A stretch of 64,000 bases of DNA from Cysteiniphilum sp. JM-1 (lineage in GTDB: Bacteria > Pseudomonadota > Gammaproteobacteria > Francisellales > Francisellaceae): the NCBI RefSeq assembly GCF_008711525.1, contig NZ_VXKS01000003.1:1-64000 (forward strand). Direction: 5' to 3'. The notes beneath the pieces were generated by a model, which saw only the letters and a list, made by a program, of their open reading frames with translations, was not told where the DNA came from and searched no databases. Positions 47,037-57,755 of the stretch are shown here, piece after piece. How positions within the stretch are numbered: position 1 is the first letter of the stretch; each line of letters opens with the position of its first letter. The translations under genes and the position numbers were made by a program.

Positions 47037-49271
47037 ATGCTAAGTAAGGAACTAGAACAAACATTAAATCAAGCATTTCAGCATGCAAGAGACCTAAAAC
47101 ATGAATATTTAACTGTTGAGCACTTATTAAGTGCGTTGGTCGATAATGCTGATGCAAAGAAAGTATTAAAAGCGTGTGGAGCCAACCTTCCTGAGCTTAA
47201 AAATGTTTTAAATACATTTATCGATCAATCCACGCCAAAAATCACCGAAGATGGTAAAGATACTCAGCCAACGCTTGGCTTTCAGCGTGTTTTGCAGCGC
47301 GCAGTGTTTCATGTGCAATCTTCAGGGCGCGGTGAAGTCCAAGGCTCGAATGTATTGGTCGCTATTTTCAGCGAACAAGATAGTCAAGCAGTAAGCTTTC
47401 TTAAGCAGCAAAATGTTACTCGCTTAGATGTGGTAAATTATCTTTCACATGGTGTTTCCAATAATAACAATACCAGTCAAAGCACTCAGCAAACCATTTC
47501 TAATGCACCAACTGAAGAACAAAAAGAAAAAACGCCACTTGAGTTATATGCTATTAATCTTAATCAGCGTGCTAAAGACGGTAAAATCGATCGCCTAATT
47601 GGGCGCGATTATGAAATCGAACGCGTCACTCAAGTGTTATGTCGCCGTCGTAAAAACAATCCTTTACTTGTCGGTGAAGCAGGCGTTGGTAAAACAGCTA
47701 TCGCCGAAGGCTTAGCTAAAAAAATTGTTGATAAGCAAGTGCCTGATGTATTAGCAAATGGCGTTATTTACTCGCTTGACATGGGAACATTACTTGCGGG
47801 CACTAAATACCGTGGTGATTTTGAAAAACGCTTCAAAGAAGTGTTAAAACAGCTTCAAGAAGAAGAAGGTGCGATTTTATTTATCGATGAAATCCACACG
47901 ATTGTTGGTGCGGGGGCTGCATCCGGAGGTGTCATGGATGCCTCAAATTTAATTAAACCCGCGCTTGCTTCAGGTGACTTGAAATGTGTAGGATCCACCA
48001 CTTACCAAGAATATCGCACGATCTTTGAAAAAGATCATGCGCTAGCCAGACGTTTCCAAAAAGTCGATGTCGAAGAACCAACGATTGATCAAACATTTGA
48101 AATTTTAAAAGGCTTAAAGCCTTATTTCGAGGATCATCACAATATCAAATATACCTTGCCAGCATTACAAGCTGCCGCTGAGCTCTCTGCCAAGTATATT
48201 ACTGAGCGCTTTTTACCTGATAAAGCAATCGATGTTATTGATGAGCTGGGTGCTTATCAACGCACCAGTGGCAATGCTAAGAAAAAGAAACTCATCAATG
48301 TCACTGATGTTGAAAATATGGTTGCCCGCTTGGCGCGCATCCCTGCCAAAACGGTTTCAGCTTCAGATAAAAGCTCAATGGCAAATCTTGGTAAAGATCT
48401 CAAAATGCTGGTCTATGGACAAGATGAAGCGATTGAAGCCATGGTTGATACGATTAAATTAGCAAGAGCCGGATTAAGAGACCCTAATAAACCTTGGGGA
48501 TCATTCTTGTTTGCAGGTCCCACGGGTGTTGGTAAAACAGAAGTAACACAACAACTTGCTAACTTGCTCGGTGTTGAGCTTTTGCGCTTTGATATGTCTG
48601 AATATATGGAAAGGCATACCGTATCGCGCTTAATCGGCTCGCCTCCTGGTTATGTCGGCTATGAAGAAGGTGGTTTGTTAACTGAAGCTGTAACTAAACA
48701 TCCTTATGCCGTTGTTCTCCTAGATGAGATTGAAAAGGCGCATCCTGATATTTATAACTTGTTACTACAAGTTATGGATCACGGGACATTAACAGATAAC
48801 AACGGGCGCAAGGCTGATTTTAGAAATATTATTTTAATTATGACAACAAACGCGGGCGCTTTTGAGTCACAGAAAAATTCAATAGGTTTTGCTAAACAAG
48901 ATAGCGCGCCTGATAGCATGGATGCACTTAAGCGCGTCTTCACACCTGAGTTTAGAAACCGCTTAGACGCTGTTATTCAGTTTGCTTCACTATCTAAAGA
49001 AGATGTTAAATCCGTCGTTGATAAATTCTTGGCACAACTGCAAGGACAACTTGATCAACGCGGCGTCTCTCTTGAGGTTGATGACAAAGCCAAAGACTGG
49101 TTAGCAGAGCATGGTTATGATGAGAAAATGGGCGCACGCCCAATGGCGCGCTTAATCCAGGAATCCATCAAAAAACCACTCGCTGAAGAAATCCTTTTTG
49201 GTAAGCTTTCCAATGGCGGTCGCGCTGAGCTTACTGTCAAAAACGATAAGCTGGTGTTTAAATATAGTTAA
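47037..49271 (+). CDS. clpA: ATP-dependent Clp protease ATP-binding subunit ClpA
   Basis: ClpA is the AAA+ unfoldase that feeds substrates into ClpP. The 744-residue protein has the N-terminal Clp repeat domain (residues about 1-140), a first AAA module with [14 protein letters not shown] and [18 protein letters not shown], and a second with [14 protein letters not shown] and [16 protein letters not shown]. It also has the ClpP-docking loop IGF within NSIGFAKQ. The lack of a middle coiled coil separates it from ClpB. ClpS lies upstream; clpP is not in the window. Confidence 0.97.
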   Translation: MLSKELEQTLNQAFQHARDLKHEYLTVEHLLSALVDNADAKKVLKACGANLPELKNVLNTFIDQSTPKITEDGKDTQPTLGFQRVLQRAVFHVQSSGRGEVQGSNVLVAIFSEQDSQAVSFLKQQNVTRLDVVNYLSHGVSNNNNTSQSTQQTISNAPTEEQKEKTPLELYAINLNQRAKDGKIDRLIGRDYEIERVTQVLCRRRKNNPLLVGEAGVGKTAIAEGLAKKIVDKQVPDVLANGVIYSLDMGTLLAGTKYRGDFEKRFKEVLKQLQEEEGAILFIDEIHTIVGAGAASGGVMDASNLIKPALASGDLKCVGSTTYQEYRTIFEKDHALARRFQKVDVEEPTIDQTFEILKGLKPYFEDHHNIKYTLPALQAAAELSAKYITERFLPDKAIDVIDELGAYQRTSGNAKKKKLINVTDVENMVARLARIPAKTVSASDKSSMANLGKDLKMLVYGQDEAIEAMVDTIKLARAGLRDPNKPWGSFLFAGPTGVGKTEVTQQLANLLGVELLRFDMSEYMERHTVSRLIGSPPGYVGYEEGGLLTEAVTKHPYAVVLLDEIEKAHPDIYNLLLQVMDHGTLTDNNGRKADFRNIILIMTTNAGAFESQKNSIGFAKQDSAPDSMDALKRVFTPEFRNRLDAVIQFASLSKEDVKSVVDKFLAQLQGQLDQRGVSLEVDDKAKDWLAEHGYDEKMGARPMARLIQESIKKPLAEEILFGKLSNGGRAELTVKNDKLVFKYS

Positions 49272-49320
49272 TCACCTCCAAATAAGTCATATTTTTTCGT
49301 AATCGAGCAATCAAAACAAG

Positions 49321-49338
49321 AGCCATGTCAGCATGGCT
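49321..49338. repeat. Small stem-loop after clpA
   Basis: AGCCATG (49321-49327) and CATGGCT (49332-49338) form a 7-base stem with a 4-base loop, 50 bases after the clpA stop. No T-run follows, so termination is uncertain. Confidence 0.45.
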
Positions 49339-49438
49339 TAAACTATTAAATAAGCTCATAAATTCAATGGCAGAAACACTATAAAATGGTTTGTCAGCGG
49401 TATATAATGCCTATACTTTTGATCTATCAATAAGACAA

Positions 49439-50257
49439 ATGCTTATTTATCCAAACATTGATCCAGTTGCTTTATCACTTGGTCCGATAAAAGTGCACTG
49501 GTATGGCATCATGTATTTAGTTGGCTTCGCTGGCGCTTGGTTTTTATCAAGCCTTCGCTGCAAGAAACCTTATAGCCCAATTACCAAAGCTCAAGTCTCT
49601 GACATGATTTTTTACGCCGCCCTTGGTGTGATTCTCGGTGGGCGCATTGGTTATATGCTGTTTTATGATTTTAGTAACTTTATTCATGCGCCTTGGATTA
49701 TCTTCAAAGTCTGGGATGGCGGCATGGCGTTTCATGGCGGCTTAATCGGTGTCATCCTTGCTATTTCATTATTTTGCCGCAAATATAAATGCAATGTTTT
49801 TGATATTTTAGATTTTATCGCGCCGATGGTGCCGATTGGCTTAGGTGCCGGACGCTTAGGTAATTTTATCAATGGTGAGTTATGGGGACGTGTTACCGAC
49901 TCATCAATTGGCATGGTATTTCCTAATGGTGGACCGCTGCCGCGCTACCCTTCGCAACTTTTAGAGTTCGCGCTTGAAGGTATTGTCTTATTCTTAATCT
50001 TATGGTTTATCTCCAGAAAACAGCGTCCACGCTTATTTGTTTCTGCCAACTTTTTATTATGGTACGGCTTATTTAGATTTATCGCTGAATTTTTCCGCCA
50101 GCCAGATCCACAAATGGGTTATATGCTCTTTAACTGGATGACTATGGGGCAACTGCTTTCAACCCCAATGATCGTCGTTGGCTTAATTATTTTGTTATAT
50201 ATCACTACCCAAAAAACACAAGATAAGGTAAAGGATAATAATGCAGCAATATCTTAA
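49439..50257 (+). CDS. lgt: Prolipoprotein diacylglyceryl transferase
   Basis: Lgt attaches diacylglycerol from phosphatidylglycerol to the lipobox cysteine of prolipoproteins, in the inner membrane. The ATG at 49439 gives 272 residues aligned with E. coli Lgt from its first residues ([23 protein letters not shown]). A longer reading from a TTG at 49391 runs through TATAAT- and TATACT-like sequences and is unlikely. Visible family features are the H-x-x-G-x-x-G segment MAFHGGLIG, the signature [14 protein letters not shown] and the C-terminal [15 protein letters not shown]. The thyA start lies inside its last codons (17-base overlap), the same pairing as in E. coli. Confidence 0.96.
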   Translation: MLIYPNIDPVALSLGPIKVHWYGIMYLVGFAGAWFLSSLRCKKPYSPITKAQVSDMIFYAALGVILGGRIGYMLFYDFSNFIHAPWIIFKVWDGGMAFHGGLIGVILAISLFCRKYKCNVFDILDFIAPMVPIGLGAGRLGNFINGELWGRVTDSSIGMVFPNGGPLPRYPSQLLEFALEGIVLFLILWFISRKQRPRLFVSANFLLWYGLFRFIAEFFRQPDPQMGYMLFNWMTMGQLLSTPMIVVGLIILLYITTQKTQDKVKDNNAAIS

Positions 50258-51074
50258 TTTCTTGCGCCACATCAAGGAACATGGTGTCACTAAGACCGAT
50301 CGCACGGGCACAGGCACACAAAGCGTTTTTGGCTATCAAATGCGTTTTGATTTAAGCGAAGGTTTCCCATTAGTTACAACCAAGAAAATTCATATCAAAA
50401 GTGTCATTCACGAATTACTATGGTTCTTAAAGGGGGACACCAACAATAGTTATCTTGCCGAAAATGGCGTGCGCATCTGGAATGACTGGGCACTTGAAGA
50501 TGGTGATCTTGGTCCTATTTATGGCAAACAATGGCGCAGTTGGCAGACACCTGACGGTCAAGTGATTGATCAAATCGAAGAAGCCGTCAACTTAATTAAA
50601 ACACGCCCTGATTCAAGACGAATTATCGTTAATAGTTGGAATCCCAGTGTATTGCCTGATGAGTCGATCTCGCCACAGGATAATGTCAGGATGGGCAAAG
50701 CGGCATTACCCCCTTGTCACACGCTTTTTCAGTTTTATGTTGCTGATGGCAAGTTGTCGTGCATGCTCACTCAACGCTCAGCCGATGCCTTTTTAGGCGT
50801 GCCGTTTAACATTGCTTCTTATGCACTGTTAACGCATATAGTCGCCAAAGAGTGTGACCTTGAGGCCGGTGATTTTATCTGGTCAGGAGGTGATTGTCAT
50901 ATTTATAGCAATCATCACGAACAGATTAATGAGCAGCTAACACGCACACCACTGCCATTGCCAACGTTACAGATCAAACGTAAGGCACCAACAGTTTTTG
51001 ATTATCAATTCGATGACTTTGAAATCGTTAATTATCAATGTCACCCAGCCATTAAAGCACAGGTAGCCGTCTAA
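50241..51074 (+). CDS. thyA: Thymidylate synthase
   Basis: ThyA methylates dUMP to dTMP with methylenetetrahydrofolate. The 277-residue protein has the nucleophile Cys159 in [30 protein letters not shown] at the N-terminus and the dUMP-binding [12 protein letters not shown]. It is about 13 residues longer than E. coli ThyA because of an insertion at about residues 140-153 ([14 protein letters not shown]), just before the catalytic loop. It overlaps lgt by 17 bases and shares one base with the serA start. Confidence 0.97.
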   Translation: MQQYLNFLRHIKEHGVTKTDRTGTGTQSVFGYQMRFDLSEGFPLVTTKKIHIKSVIHELLWFLKGDTNNSYLAENGVRIWNDWALEDGDLGPIYGKQWRSWQTPDGQVIDQIEEAVNLIKTRPDSRRIIVNSWNPSVLPDESISPQDNVRMGKAALPPCHTLFQFYVADGKLSCMLTQRSADAFLGVPFNIASYALLTHIVAKECDLEAGDFIWSGGDCHIYSNHHEQINEQLTRTPLPLPTLQIKRKAPTVFDYQFDDFEIVNYQCHPAIKAQVAV

Positions 51075-52315
51075 TGAATGAACAAACCACTTCTCTTGAT
51101 CGCAGTGCAATTAAAGTTTTATTACTTGAAGGTGTGCATGCCCAAGCATATAACGCCTTTGTCCAAGCAGGTTATAGTAATGTCACTTCACTGACGCATG
51201 CCTTGGATGATGATGCCCTTATTGAGGCTTTACAAAGTGTTAAAATCGTTGGTGTGCGTTCACGTACCCAACTTACTGAAACTGTCCTTAAAGCCTGTCC
51301 GCATTTGATTGCTATTGGTTGCTTTTGCATTGGCACCAATCAGGTGAATTTAACAACGGCGCAAAGTCTTGGTATCCCGGTTTTTAATGCGCCTTTCTCC
51401 AATACGCGTAGTGTGGCTGAGCTTGTCATTGGTCAGATGATCTTGCTTTATCGCAATGTTGTTGACAAAAATATGCAGATGCATCGCCAAAACTGGATCA
51501 AATCAGCTAGTGGTGCACATGAGGTGCGTGGCAAAACATTAGGTATTATTGGTTATGGTCATATTGGCTCACAAGTTAGCGTCCTTGCTGAAAGCTTAGG
51601 CTTAAGGGTTATTTTCCATGATATTGAAAATAAATTGCCATTAGGTAATGCCACAGCGTCCGTTAATCTAGCAACTCTTCTTGATGAAGCTGATATTGTG
51701 ACGCTACACGTACCTGATACCCCAGCCACTAAAAACATGATTACTGCCAAAGAGCTCAAGCTTATGAAAAAAGGTAGTGTGTTGATCAATGCTTCACGCG
51801 GGAGCGTGGTTGATATTCATGCTTTAGCACAAGCGATCAAAACCAAACATCTAAAAGGTGCGGCAATTGATGTGTTCCCAAAAGAGCCATCAAGTAATGG
51901 TGAACTTTTTGAAAGTGAGCTTATCGGACTTGATAATGTATTCTTAACACCACACATTGGTGGCAGCACATTAGAGGCACAACAAAATATTGCCGTTGAA
52001 GTTGCGGATAAACTCATAAAATATAGCGACAATGGCTCAACCATTTCAGCAGTAAACTTCCCTGAGTTATCACTACCGACACAAGATAATGTTCATCGTA
52101 TTTTGCATATCCATGAGAATAAACCTGGAATGATGCGTGCGATTAACCGTGTTTTCTTTGATCATAACATCAATGTCGAGGGTCAATTTTTGCGAACCCT
52201 TGCCAATATTGGTTATGTTGTTATTGATATCAATAGTAGCGAAGAAACCTCACGCGCCTTACTACAAAAGCTCAAAGCCATCGATGGCACAATTCGCTCA
52301 CGTGTATTATTCTAA
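51074..52315 (+). CDS. serA: D-3-phosphoglycerate dehydrogenase
   Basis: SerA starts serine synthesis by oxidising 3-phosphoglycerate. The 413-residue protein is the E. coli-type form: an NAD-binding domain (GIIGYGHIGSQV), catalytic Arg (NASRGSVVD) and His (TPHIGGSTLEAQ). A C-terminal ACT domain (HENKPGMMRAINRVFFDHNI) usually gives serine feedback control. The start overlaps the thyA stop (TAATG). The next gene, tilS, begins 5 bases after its stop, so lgt-thyA-serA-tilS form one tight operon. Confidence 0.97.
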   Translation: MNEQTTSLDRSAIKVLLLEGVHAQAYNAFVQAGYSNVTSLTHALDDDALIEALQSVKIVGVRSRTQLTETVLKACPHLIAIGCFCIGTNQVNLTTAQSLGIPVFNAPFSNTRSVAELVIGQMILLYRNVVDKNMQMHRQNWIKSASGAHEVRGKTLGIIGYGHIGSQVSVLAESLGLRVIFHDIENKLPLGNATASVNLATLLDEADIVTLHVPDTPATKNMITAKELKLMKKGSVLINASRGSVVDIHALAQAIKTKHLKGAAIDVFPKEPSSNGELFESELIGLDNVFLTPHIGGSTLEAQQNIAVEVADKLIKYSDNGSTISAVNFPELSLPTQDNVHRILHIHENKPGMMRAINRVFFDHNINVEGQFLRTLANIGYVVIDINSSEETSRALLQKLKAIDGTIRSRVLF

Positions 52316-52320
52316 AATCT

Positions 52321-53532
52321 ATGCATCAAGCACTTGCCCTCATTGATAACGTTATAACACAGCAACATATTCAACATCTTTATGTTGCTTATAGTGGTGG
52401 CGTCGACTCAACTGCCTTGTTGCATTTGGTGACACAGCTAAAGAGTAATATTAATATCCATGCCATTCATATTCATCATGGCTTAAGCAAAAACGCTGAT
52501 CACTGGCTTGATGTTTGTCAAATAGAAGCAGCTCAATTAAACATCCAATTTACTGCACATCGACTCGCACCACCCACCAAACGCAATAATATTGAACACT
52601 GGGCACGCACAAAACGCTATGCATTTTTTGAGTCTGTGATGCAACAAACTCCTCATAGTTTATTACTTACCGCCCATCATATCGAAGATCAAGCAGAAAC
52701 TTTTTTATTGCAAGCACTTCGTGGCAATGGTGTAAAAGGGCTTGCTGCCATTGCCAAAGAAAAACTTTTTGCTAATGGTTTGCTTCTTCGCCCTTTTTTA
52801 GATCTGAAAAAAAGCGAACTTATTGCATATTGTCAACGCCATCAGCTAACCTGGATTGAAGATGAAAGCAATCAATCCACTGACTTCAGACGCAACGCAC
52901 TTCGTCACAATATCATGCCAAAATTACGTGAGATTCTGCCGCAAGCCGATGCCACATTAGCGCGAAGTGCTGAATTATGTGCTGAAGCTGATCGTTTAAT
53001 ACATGAGCTATTAGCCCCACATTTAGCAAAGATCACGACGGATAATCATCTTGATCTAATACAATTTACAACCTATTCATCACTACAGCAAAAGCAGCTT
53101 TTAAAAATGTGGTTAACTAAACACAACCTTTACCCATCGCAAGCGCAGTTATTACAAATTCACGTTGGCGCCCAGAATATGCAAAATAATTGGCACTATA
53201 CGTTATCTGAAAGTCATTTATCTATTGTAAACGGTTATTTACTTATTGAAGCCAATATAGCACCAACATTAGCAACTACTGCTGACGTGGATATAGTGCA
53301 TTGGCTCAATAAACAACAACAAACAACCTTTTCATTAGATGATTTAATTATTCGTCCACGTCAAGCAGGAGATCGTTGCCGCCCTCTTTATCGCCATAAA
53401 AGTCAAAGCTTAAAAGTCATTTTCCAAGAGCAAGGCATCACTGCCCAAGATCGTTCTCACGCACGAATTATTACCTTAACGACAACACCTGATCACATTA
53501 TCGCGGTGTATCCTTTTTTTGTGTGTCACTAA
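52321..53532 (+). CDS. tilS: tRNA(Ile)-lysidine synthase
   Basis: TilS attaches lysine to C34 of the tRNA-Ile with anticodon CAU so that it reads AUA. The 403-residue protein has the ATP PP-loop YSGGVDSTALLHL, HIHHGLSKNADHW and HHIEDQAETFLLQALRGNG. A TilS C-terminal domain follows with RPRQAGDRCRPLYRHKSQSLKVIFQE. The gene is the last of the lgt-thyA-serA-tilS run. Confidence 0.96.
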   Translation: MHQALALIDNVITQQHIQHLYVAYSGGVDSTALLHLVTQLKSNINIHAIHIHHGLSKNADHWLDVCQIEAAQLNIQFTAHRLAPPTKRNNIEHWARTKRYAFFESVMQQTPHSLLLTAHHIEDQAETFLLQALRGNGVKGLAAIAKEKLFANGLLLRPFLDLKKSELIAYCQRHQLTWIEDESNQSTDFRRNALRHNIMPKLREILPQADATLARSAELCAEADRLIHELLAPHLAKITTDNHLDLIQFTTYSSLQQKQLLKMWLTKHNLYPSQAQLLQIHVGAQNMQNNWHYTLSESHLSIVNGYLLIEANIAPTLATTADVDIVHWLNKQQQTTFSLDDLIIRPRQAGDRCRPLYRHKSQSLKVIFQEQGITAQDRSHARIITLTTTPDHIIAVYPFFVCH

Positions 53533-53675
53533 AAAGGTTAGCACATACGTCAATTCAAAAAACTTCTTTTACTTAAATCCTGTTACCTTTTTTCACCCCC
53601 AATAAAAGCCTTTATCTTGCCTGTCTAAAGTTTTAAAATGCTCACAAAATGCAAAATGAGTTTAGGAGCGTTTTG

Positions 53676-55136
53676 ATGCAAGCGATGCAACAAAAGGGAG
53701 ATATTGCCGTTATTGGTCTTGCGGTAATGGGGCAAAATCTAATTTTAAATATGAATGATCATGGCTTTCATGTCGTTGCTTACAACCGTACCACGAGCAA
53801 AGTCGATGAGTTTTTGAATGGCAATGCCAAAGGCACAAACATCATTGGAGCCTACTCGATTGAAGATATGGTTTCCAAATTAAAAGTCCCACGCAAAATC
53901 ATGCTAATGGTCAAAGCCGGTGACGTTGTTGATCAGTTTATCGATGCTTTAGTACCACATCTAAATAAAGGTGACATCATTATTGATGGAGGTAACTCCA
54001 ATTTCACCGATAGCGAACGTCGCACGCATGCGCTTAAAGCGAAAGGCATATACTTTATTGGCACTGGAGTTTCAGGTGGCGAGGAAGGCGCGCGCTTCGG
54101 ACCGTCAATGATGCCTGGTGGCATGCCTGAAGCATGGGATGCAGTCAAACCTATTTTCCAAGCGATTGCTGCTAAAACACCCACTGGTGAAGCATGCTGC
54201 GAGTGGGTTGGCAACGGTGGCGCTGGGCACTTTGTCAAAATGGTTCACAATGGTATCGAATATGGTGATATGCAGCTTATTTGTGAAGCGTATCAATTTA
54301 TGAAAGATCTGTTAGGTTTAGATAATAAGCAATTAAGTGAAATCTTTGAGCGATGGAATAAAACCGAACTAGATAGTTATTTAATTGAAATCACTGCCAA
54401 CATTCTGAAATTCAAAGATGCTGAAGGCTATGTTATTGATCGCATATTAGATACCGCCGGTCAAAAAGGCACAGGCAAATGGACAGGGATTAATGCACTT
54501 GATTTAGGCATTCCACTAACATTGATTGCTGAGAGCGTTTTCGCACGCTGCATCTCTGCACAAAAAGATATTCGTGTTGAAGCTGAAGCTATTTATGGCA
54601 AGAAATCATATGAAAAACTTACCGTTTCTGATGCGTTATTGCATGATTTACAACAGTCTCTTTTATTTGCCAAAATCATCTCTTATGCACAAGGTTATAT
54701 GCTCATGCAAGAAGCATCTAAGCATTATCACTGGGATTTAAATTATGGTGATATTGCGCTGATGTGGCGCGAAGGTTGCATTATCCGCAGCGTATTTTTA
54801 GATAAGATCAAAACGGCATTTAACAAAAATGCCCAACTGCAAAACTTACTGTTTGATAATTATTTTAAAGAGATTATTAGTAAAGCACTTCCAAGTGTTC
54901 GACGCATTGTTGCCAAGGGCATTGAAGCTGGTGTTGCTATGCCTGCATTGACTTCAAGCTTAGGCTTCTTTGATGGTTTTACCACTGGACGCTTACCGGC
55001 AAATCTATTGCAAGCACAACGCGACTACTTCGGTGCGCATACCTATGAGCGTTTGGATAAAGCGCGCGGTGAGTTTTTCCACACCGATTGGATTGGTTCA
55101 AATAGTAACGTATCCTCCACTGGCTACAGTATCTAA
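53676..55136 (+). CDS. gnd: 6-phosphogluconate dehydrogenase (decarboxylating)
   Basis: Gnd oxidises 6-phosphogluconate to ribulose 5-phosphate and CO2 with NADP in the pentose phosphate pathway. The ATG at 53676 has AGGAG 7 bases upstream; a longer reading to 53649 would place that ribosome site inside the gene. The 486-residue product has VIGLAVMGQNLILNM, the NADP-binding YNRTTSK, substrate residues GTGVSGGEEGARFGPSMMPGG and the catalytic KMVHNGIEYGDM. It ends 18 bases before the outer-membrane protein gene. Confidence 0.96.
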   Translation: MQAMQQKGDIAVIGLAVMGQNLILNMNDHGFHVVAYNRTTSKVDEFLNGNAKGTNIIGAYSIEDMVSKLKVPRKIMLMVKAGDVVDQFIDALVPHLNKGDIIIDGGNSNFTDSERRTHALKAKGIYFIGTGVSGGEEGARFGPSMMPGGMPEAWDAVKPIFQAIAAKTPTGEACCEWVGNGGAGHFVKMVHNGIEYGDMQLICEAYQFMKDLLGLDNKQLSEIFERWNKTELDSYLIEITANILKFKDAEGYVIDRILDTAGQKGTGKWTGINALDLGIPLTLIAESVFARCISAQKDIRVEAEAIYGKKSYEKLTVSDALLHDLQQSLLFAKIISYAQGYMLMQEASKHYHWDLNYGDIALMWREGCIIRSVFLDKIKTAFNKNAQLQNLLFDNYFKEIISKALPSVRRIVAKGIEAGVAMPALTSSLGFFDGFTTGRLPANLLQAQRDYFGAHTYERLDKARGEFFHTDWIGSNSNVSSTGYSI

Positions 55137-55154
55137 TAACAAGGATTTAAACTT

Positions 55155-55676
55155 ATGAAAAAAATATTAGCCTCCCTTACACTAGCTAGCATGATTGCTG
55201 CAAGTTCGGCTTATGCTGGACTTTATGTCGGTGCCCAAGGCGGTGTTAGTCACTCATCAAGTGAGTTAAATGCCGACAACAATGTCACCACAGGTTTTCT
55301 TGTTGGTTATCAGTTTTCTGTTTTCCCGCTATTAAAACTTGGCGTTGAAACAGAGCTAAACTACCTCAACAGCACGGTTAAGCTTAATAATCAAACCGGT
55401 GATTTAATGACGATTCCGTTTTATGCTACAGCAAATCTGAGTCTGCCACTGGGTTTAAACCTTACTGCCAAAGCAGGTTATGCTTATAACCACATCTCAG
55501 GCGTTGATGAAAATGTATTTCCTAATACACTATGGCGCCCAGCTGTTGCCATTGGCATGGGCTATCAGATCCTAGGTTTTAATATATTTTTCCAAAGTAG
55601 TCGTTACTTTTTATATAACCGCGGTGAGCAACCTTTTGCTGATGCGTATACATTTGGTGTCAGTTACGAGTTCTAA
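55155..55676 (+). CDS. Small outer-membrane beta-barrel protein
   Basis: The 173-residue protein has a signal peptide (MKKILASLTLASMIAASSAYA, cleaved before Gly22). Eight amphipathic strands with alternating hydrophobic residues follow, ending in the C-terminal aromatic SYEF recognised by the BAM complex. It fits the OMP_b-brl/OmpW-like size class. Function unknown; adhesin-type or stress porin roles occur in this fold. It lies 18 bases after gnd and may be co-transcribed. Confidence 0.78.
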   Translation: MKKILASLTLASMIAASSAYAGLYVGAQGGVSHSSSELNADNNVTTGFLVGYQFSVFPLLKLGVETELNYLNSTVKLNNQTGDLMTIPFYATANLSLPLGLNLTAKAGYAYNHISGVDENVFPNTLWRPAVAIGMGYQILGFNIFFQSSRYFLYNRGEQPFADAYTFGVSYEF

Positions 55677-55761
55677 TCTGCTGATAGCAACTTGCAAATC
55701 GCTTTGTATCTATGCGACACTGCAACCTCTGAATTTGTAATCTAAAATCATGAGGGATATT

Positions 55762-57165
55762 ATGCAAATTAATGCACTGACACAAAGCCCATTACAGACT
55801 GAAATCGTATTTGTTTTTGATAACGACAACAGCACAATCACCACCATTCAAACTGCACTGACGCAAGGACTTTTTAAGGCCAAAGTCGCAAATACCTATT
55901 TTAGCGTAGATAATGGCAAAAACTATCTTGCCGTTGGCTTAGGTGAAAAGGACAAATTAAATACCAACGCGCTAAGAAAAGCTGTTGGCGCTCTATATAA
56001 GCATTTAAAATCATTAAACATTGATCGTTTTGCTGTAGACACTAAATTGATTGGTGATAATCATATCCGCACATTTGTTGAAGCACTCATCAATGCTGCT
56101 TATGTCTTTGATCAATTAAAGTCTGAGAAAGAAACCTTCAAACTAAAGCAAGTTGATATTGTTACCCAATCAGCTAGCGAGGTAGCTAATGAGATCCACA
56201 TTGCACAAGCAGTAGCGCACGGGCAAAACTATGCCAAGGATCTAAAAAACTTCCCAGCAAATATCTGCACAACTGACTATTTATTAAATGAAGCCAAAAA
56301 GTTAATGGATAGTAGCGAGCATGGCACATTACATTATATTGGCGAAGATGAAATGCATAAACTTGGCATGGGTTGCATCACGGCTGTAGGACGTGGTTCT
56401 AGCATGCCAAGCTATATTGCTTGCATGGAATACCGTGCTGGTAACAAAGATGACAAACCAATCGTGTTAGTTGGCAAAGGTTTAGTCTATGACACAGGTG
56501 GTCTATGCTTAAAACCATGGCAAAGCATGGGTAGCATGAAGATGGATATGGGTGGCGCTGCCGCTGTCTTTGGCACCATAAAGGCAATCGTTGAGCTTAA
56601 CCTACCAATTAATATCATCGGTGCGGTTGCCTTGGTTGAAAATTCTATTGATGGTGATTCTTATCGCCCAGGTGATGTCTTGACCAGCATGAAAGGCATT
56701 ACGGTTGAGATCGGTAATACCGATGCCGAGGGTCGTTTGGCATTGTGTGATACGCTAACTTATATAGAGCGTTATGATCCTAAGGTTGTGATTGATATTG
56801 CGACCTTAACGGGTGCCATGGTCATCTCTCTTGGTGGCGACATTACAGGGCTATTTGGCAATAACGACGCCTTAGTTAATGATATCAAGCTTGCCGCTGA
56901 AGAAAGTCATGATCACGCATGGCATATGCCTTTGCATCAGGCGTATCATGAGCAGTTAAAAAGTGAGATTGCAGATGTTTATAATATCGGGGGACCTGCG
57001 GCGGGGAGCATTACCGCTGCATTATTCCTATCAAAATTCACTGAAAAATACACTTGGGCACATCTAGATGTTGCGGGATCTGCAATGAAAGGCTTTGAAA
57101 AAGCCACTGCCACTGGACGCCCTGTACCGATGTTAACTCAATACATAATCAACCAAGTAAAATAG
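55762..57165 (+). CDS. pepA: Leucyl aminopeptidase (M17)
   Basis: The ATG at 55762 has AGGG 5 bases upstream and is preferred over one 12 bases earlier. The 467-residue product is an M17 metalloaminopeptidase with the metal-site segments GKGLVYDTGGLCLKP, MGSMKMDMGGAAAV and the signature NTDAEGRLAL. PepA removes N-terminal residues, and in E. coli the same protein also binds DNA in Xer recombination. The N-terminal domain is shorter than in E. coli PepA (503 residues). A repeat cluster follows its stop. Confidence 0.94.
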   Translation: MQINALTQSPLQTEIVFVFDNDNSTITTIQTALTQGLFKAKVANTYFSVDNGKNYLAVGLGEKDKLNTNALRKAVGALYKHLKSLNIDRFAVDTKLIGDNHIRTFVEALINAAYVFDQLKSEKETFKLKQVDIVTQSASEVANEIHIAQAVAHGQNYAKDLKNFPANICTTDYLLNEAKKLMDSSEHGTLHYIGEDEMHKLGMGCITAVGRGSSMPSYIACMEYRAGNKDDKPIVLVGKGLVYDTGGLCLKPWQSMGSMKMDMGGAAAVFGTIKAIVELNLPINIIGAVALVENSIDGDSYRPGDVLTSMKGITVEIGNTDAEGRLALCDTLTYIERYDPKVVIDIATLTGAMVISLGGDITGLFGNNDALVNDIKLAAEESHDHAWHMPLHQAYHEQLKSEIADVYNIGGPAAGSITAALFLSKFTEKYTWAHLDVAGSAMKGFEKATATGRPVPMLTQYIINQVK

Positions 57166-57204
57166 GGTAATATCCACATCACCACTTACTTTCATTATTT
57201 AGTC

Positions 57205-57297
57205 GTTGGCTGAGCTTAGTCGAAGCCATCATTGCAACTGTTGGCTGAGCGTAGTCGAAGCCTTTCTTAGGGAAACACCCTTCGACTGCGCTCAGGG
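57205..57297. repeat. Cluster of three CTTCGACT-CGCTCAG palindromic units
   Basis: GTTGGCTGAGCTTAGTCGAAGCC-like units lie at 57205-57227 and 57240-57262 in direct orientation, and CCCTTCGACTGCGCTCAGGG at 57278-57297 is inverted. The same unit type forms the inverted repeat at 44396-44487. The cluster lies between the convergent pepA and higA genes and could form a hairpin that stops or stabilises both messages. Confidence 0.8.
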
Positions 57298-57353
57298 TAC
57301 GGGGATGTTGTTTACCGCCCCCTATAAAAATGGAATACTCTACTAGAAAGGTC

Positions 57354-57755
57354 TTAAAACCATGTATTAATGGAAACATTAAAACGCTTGGATAACGCTT
57401 TGATATGCTCGAGTGTTAATTCTCTTTCACCATTTAGAATCTTAGACACCAGTGACTGTGAACCAATCTCAGGCAAATCTTTCTGAGTTAAGCCATTTGC
57501 TTTTATCAAGTAGGCTAGGATATCTTTAGCCTCAGCACTATTATCTGCAGCTAAATGCTTCTGTTCATAATAAGCGACTTGCTTGGCTAACGTTTTGGCA
57601 AAAGATTGGATCTCGACTGTTCTCTCACCAGTTGGTAAGCTCATGAGTTCGCGCAATAATTGCTTTGATGCCTCATATTGTTTCTTTGTTTTGTATGCCT
57701 CTAAATATGGCATTAATAAAACCCAAGATTTACTAATATCATTTATCGTTAGCAT
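57354..57755 (-). CDS. higA: HigA-type antitoxin (XRE helix-turn-helix)
   Basis: Starting at the ATG at 57755, 17 bases inside the end of higB, the product has 133 residues. A helical N-terminal part of about 75 residues is followed by an XRE-type helix-turn-helix, ILAYLIKANGLTQKDLPEIG, then SQSLVSKILNGERELTLEHI. It should neutralise HigB and repress the operon by binding the palindromes upstream of the first gene. A longer reading to 57830 overlaps higB further and lacks a better ribosome site. Toxin-before-antitoxin order is usual for hig modules. Confidence 0.87.
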   Translation of the reverse strand: MLTINDISKSWVLLMPYLEAYKTKKQYEASKQLLRELMSLPTGERTVEIQSFAKTLAKQVAYYEQKHLAADNSAEAKDILAYLIKANGLTQKDLPEIGSQSLVSKILNGERELTLEHIKALSKRFNVSINTWF

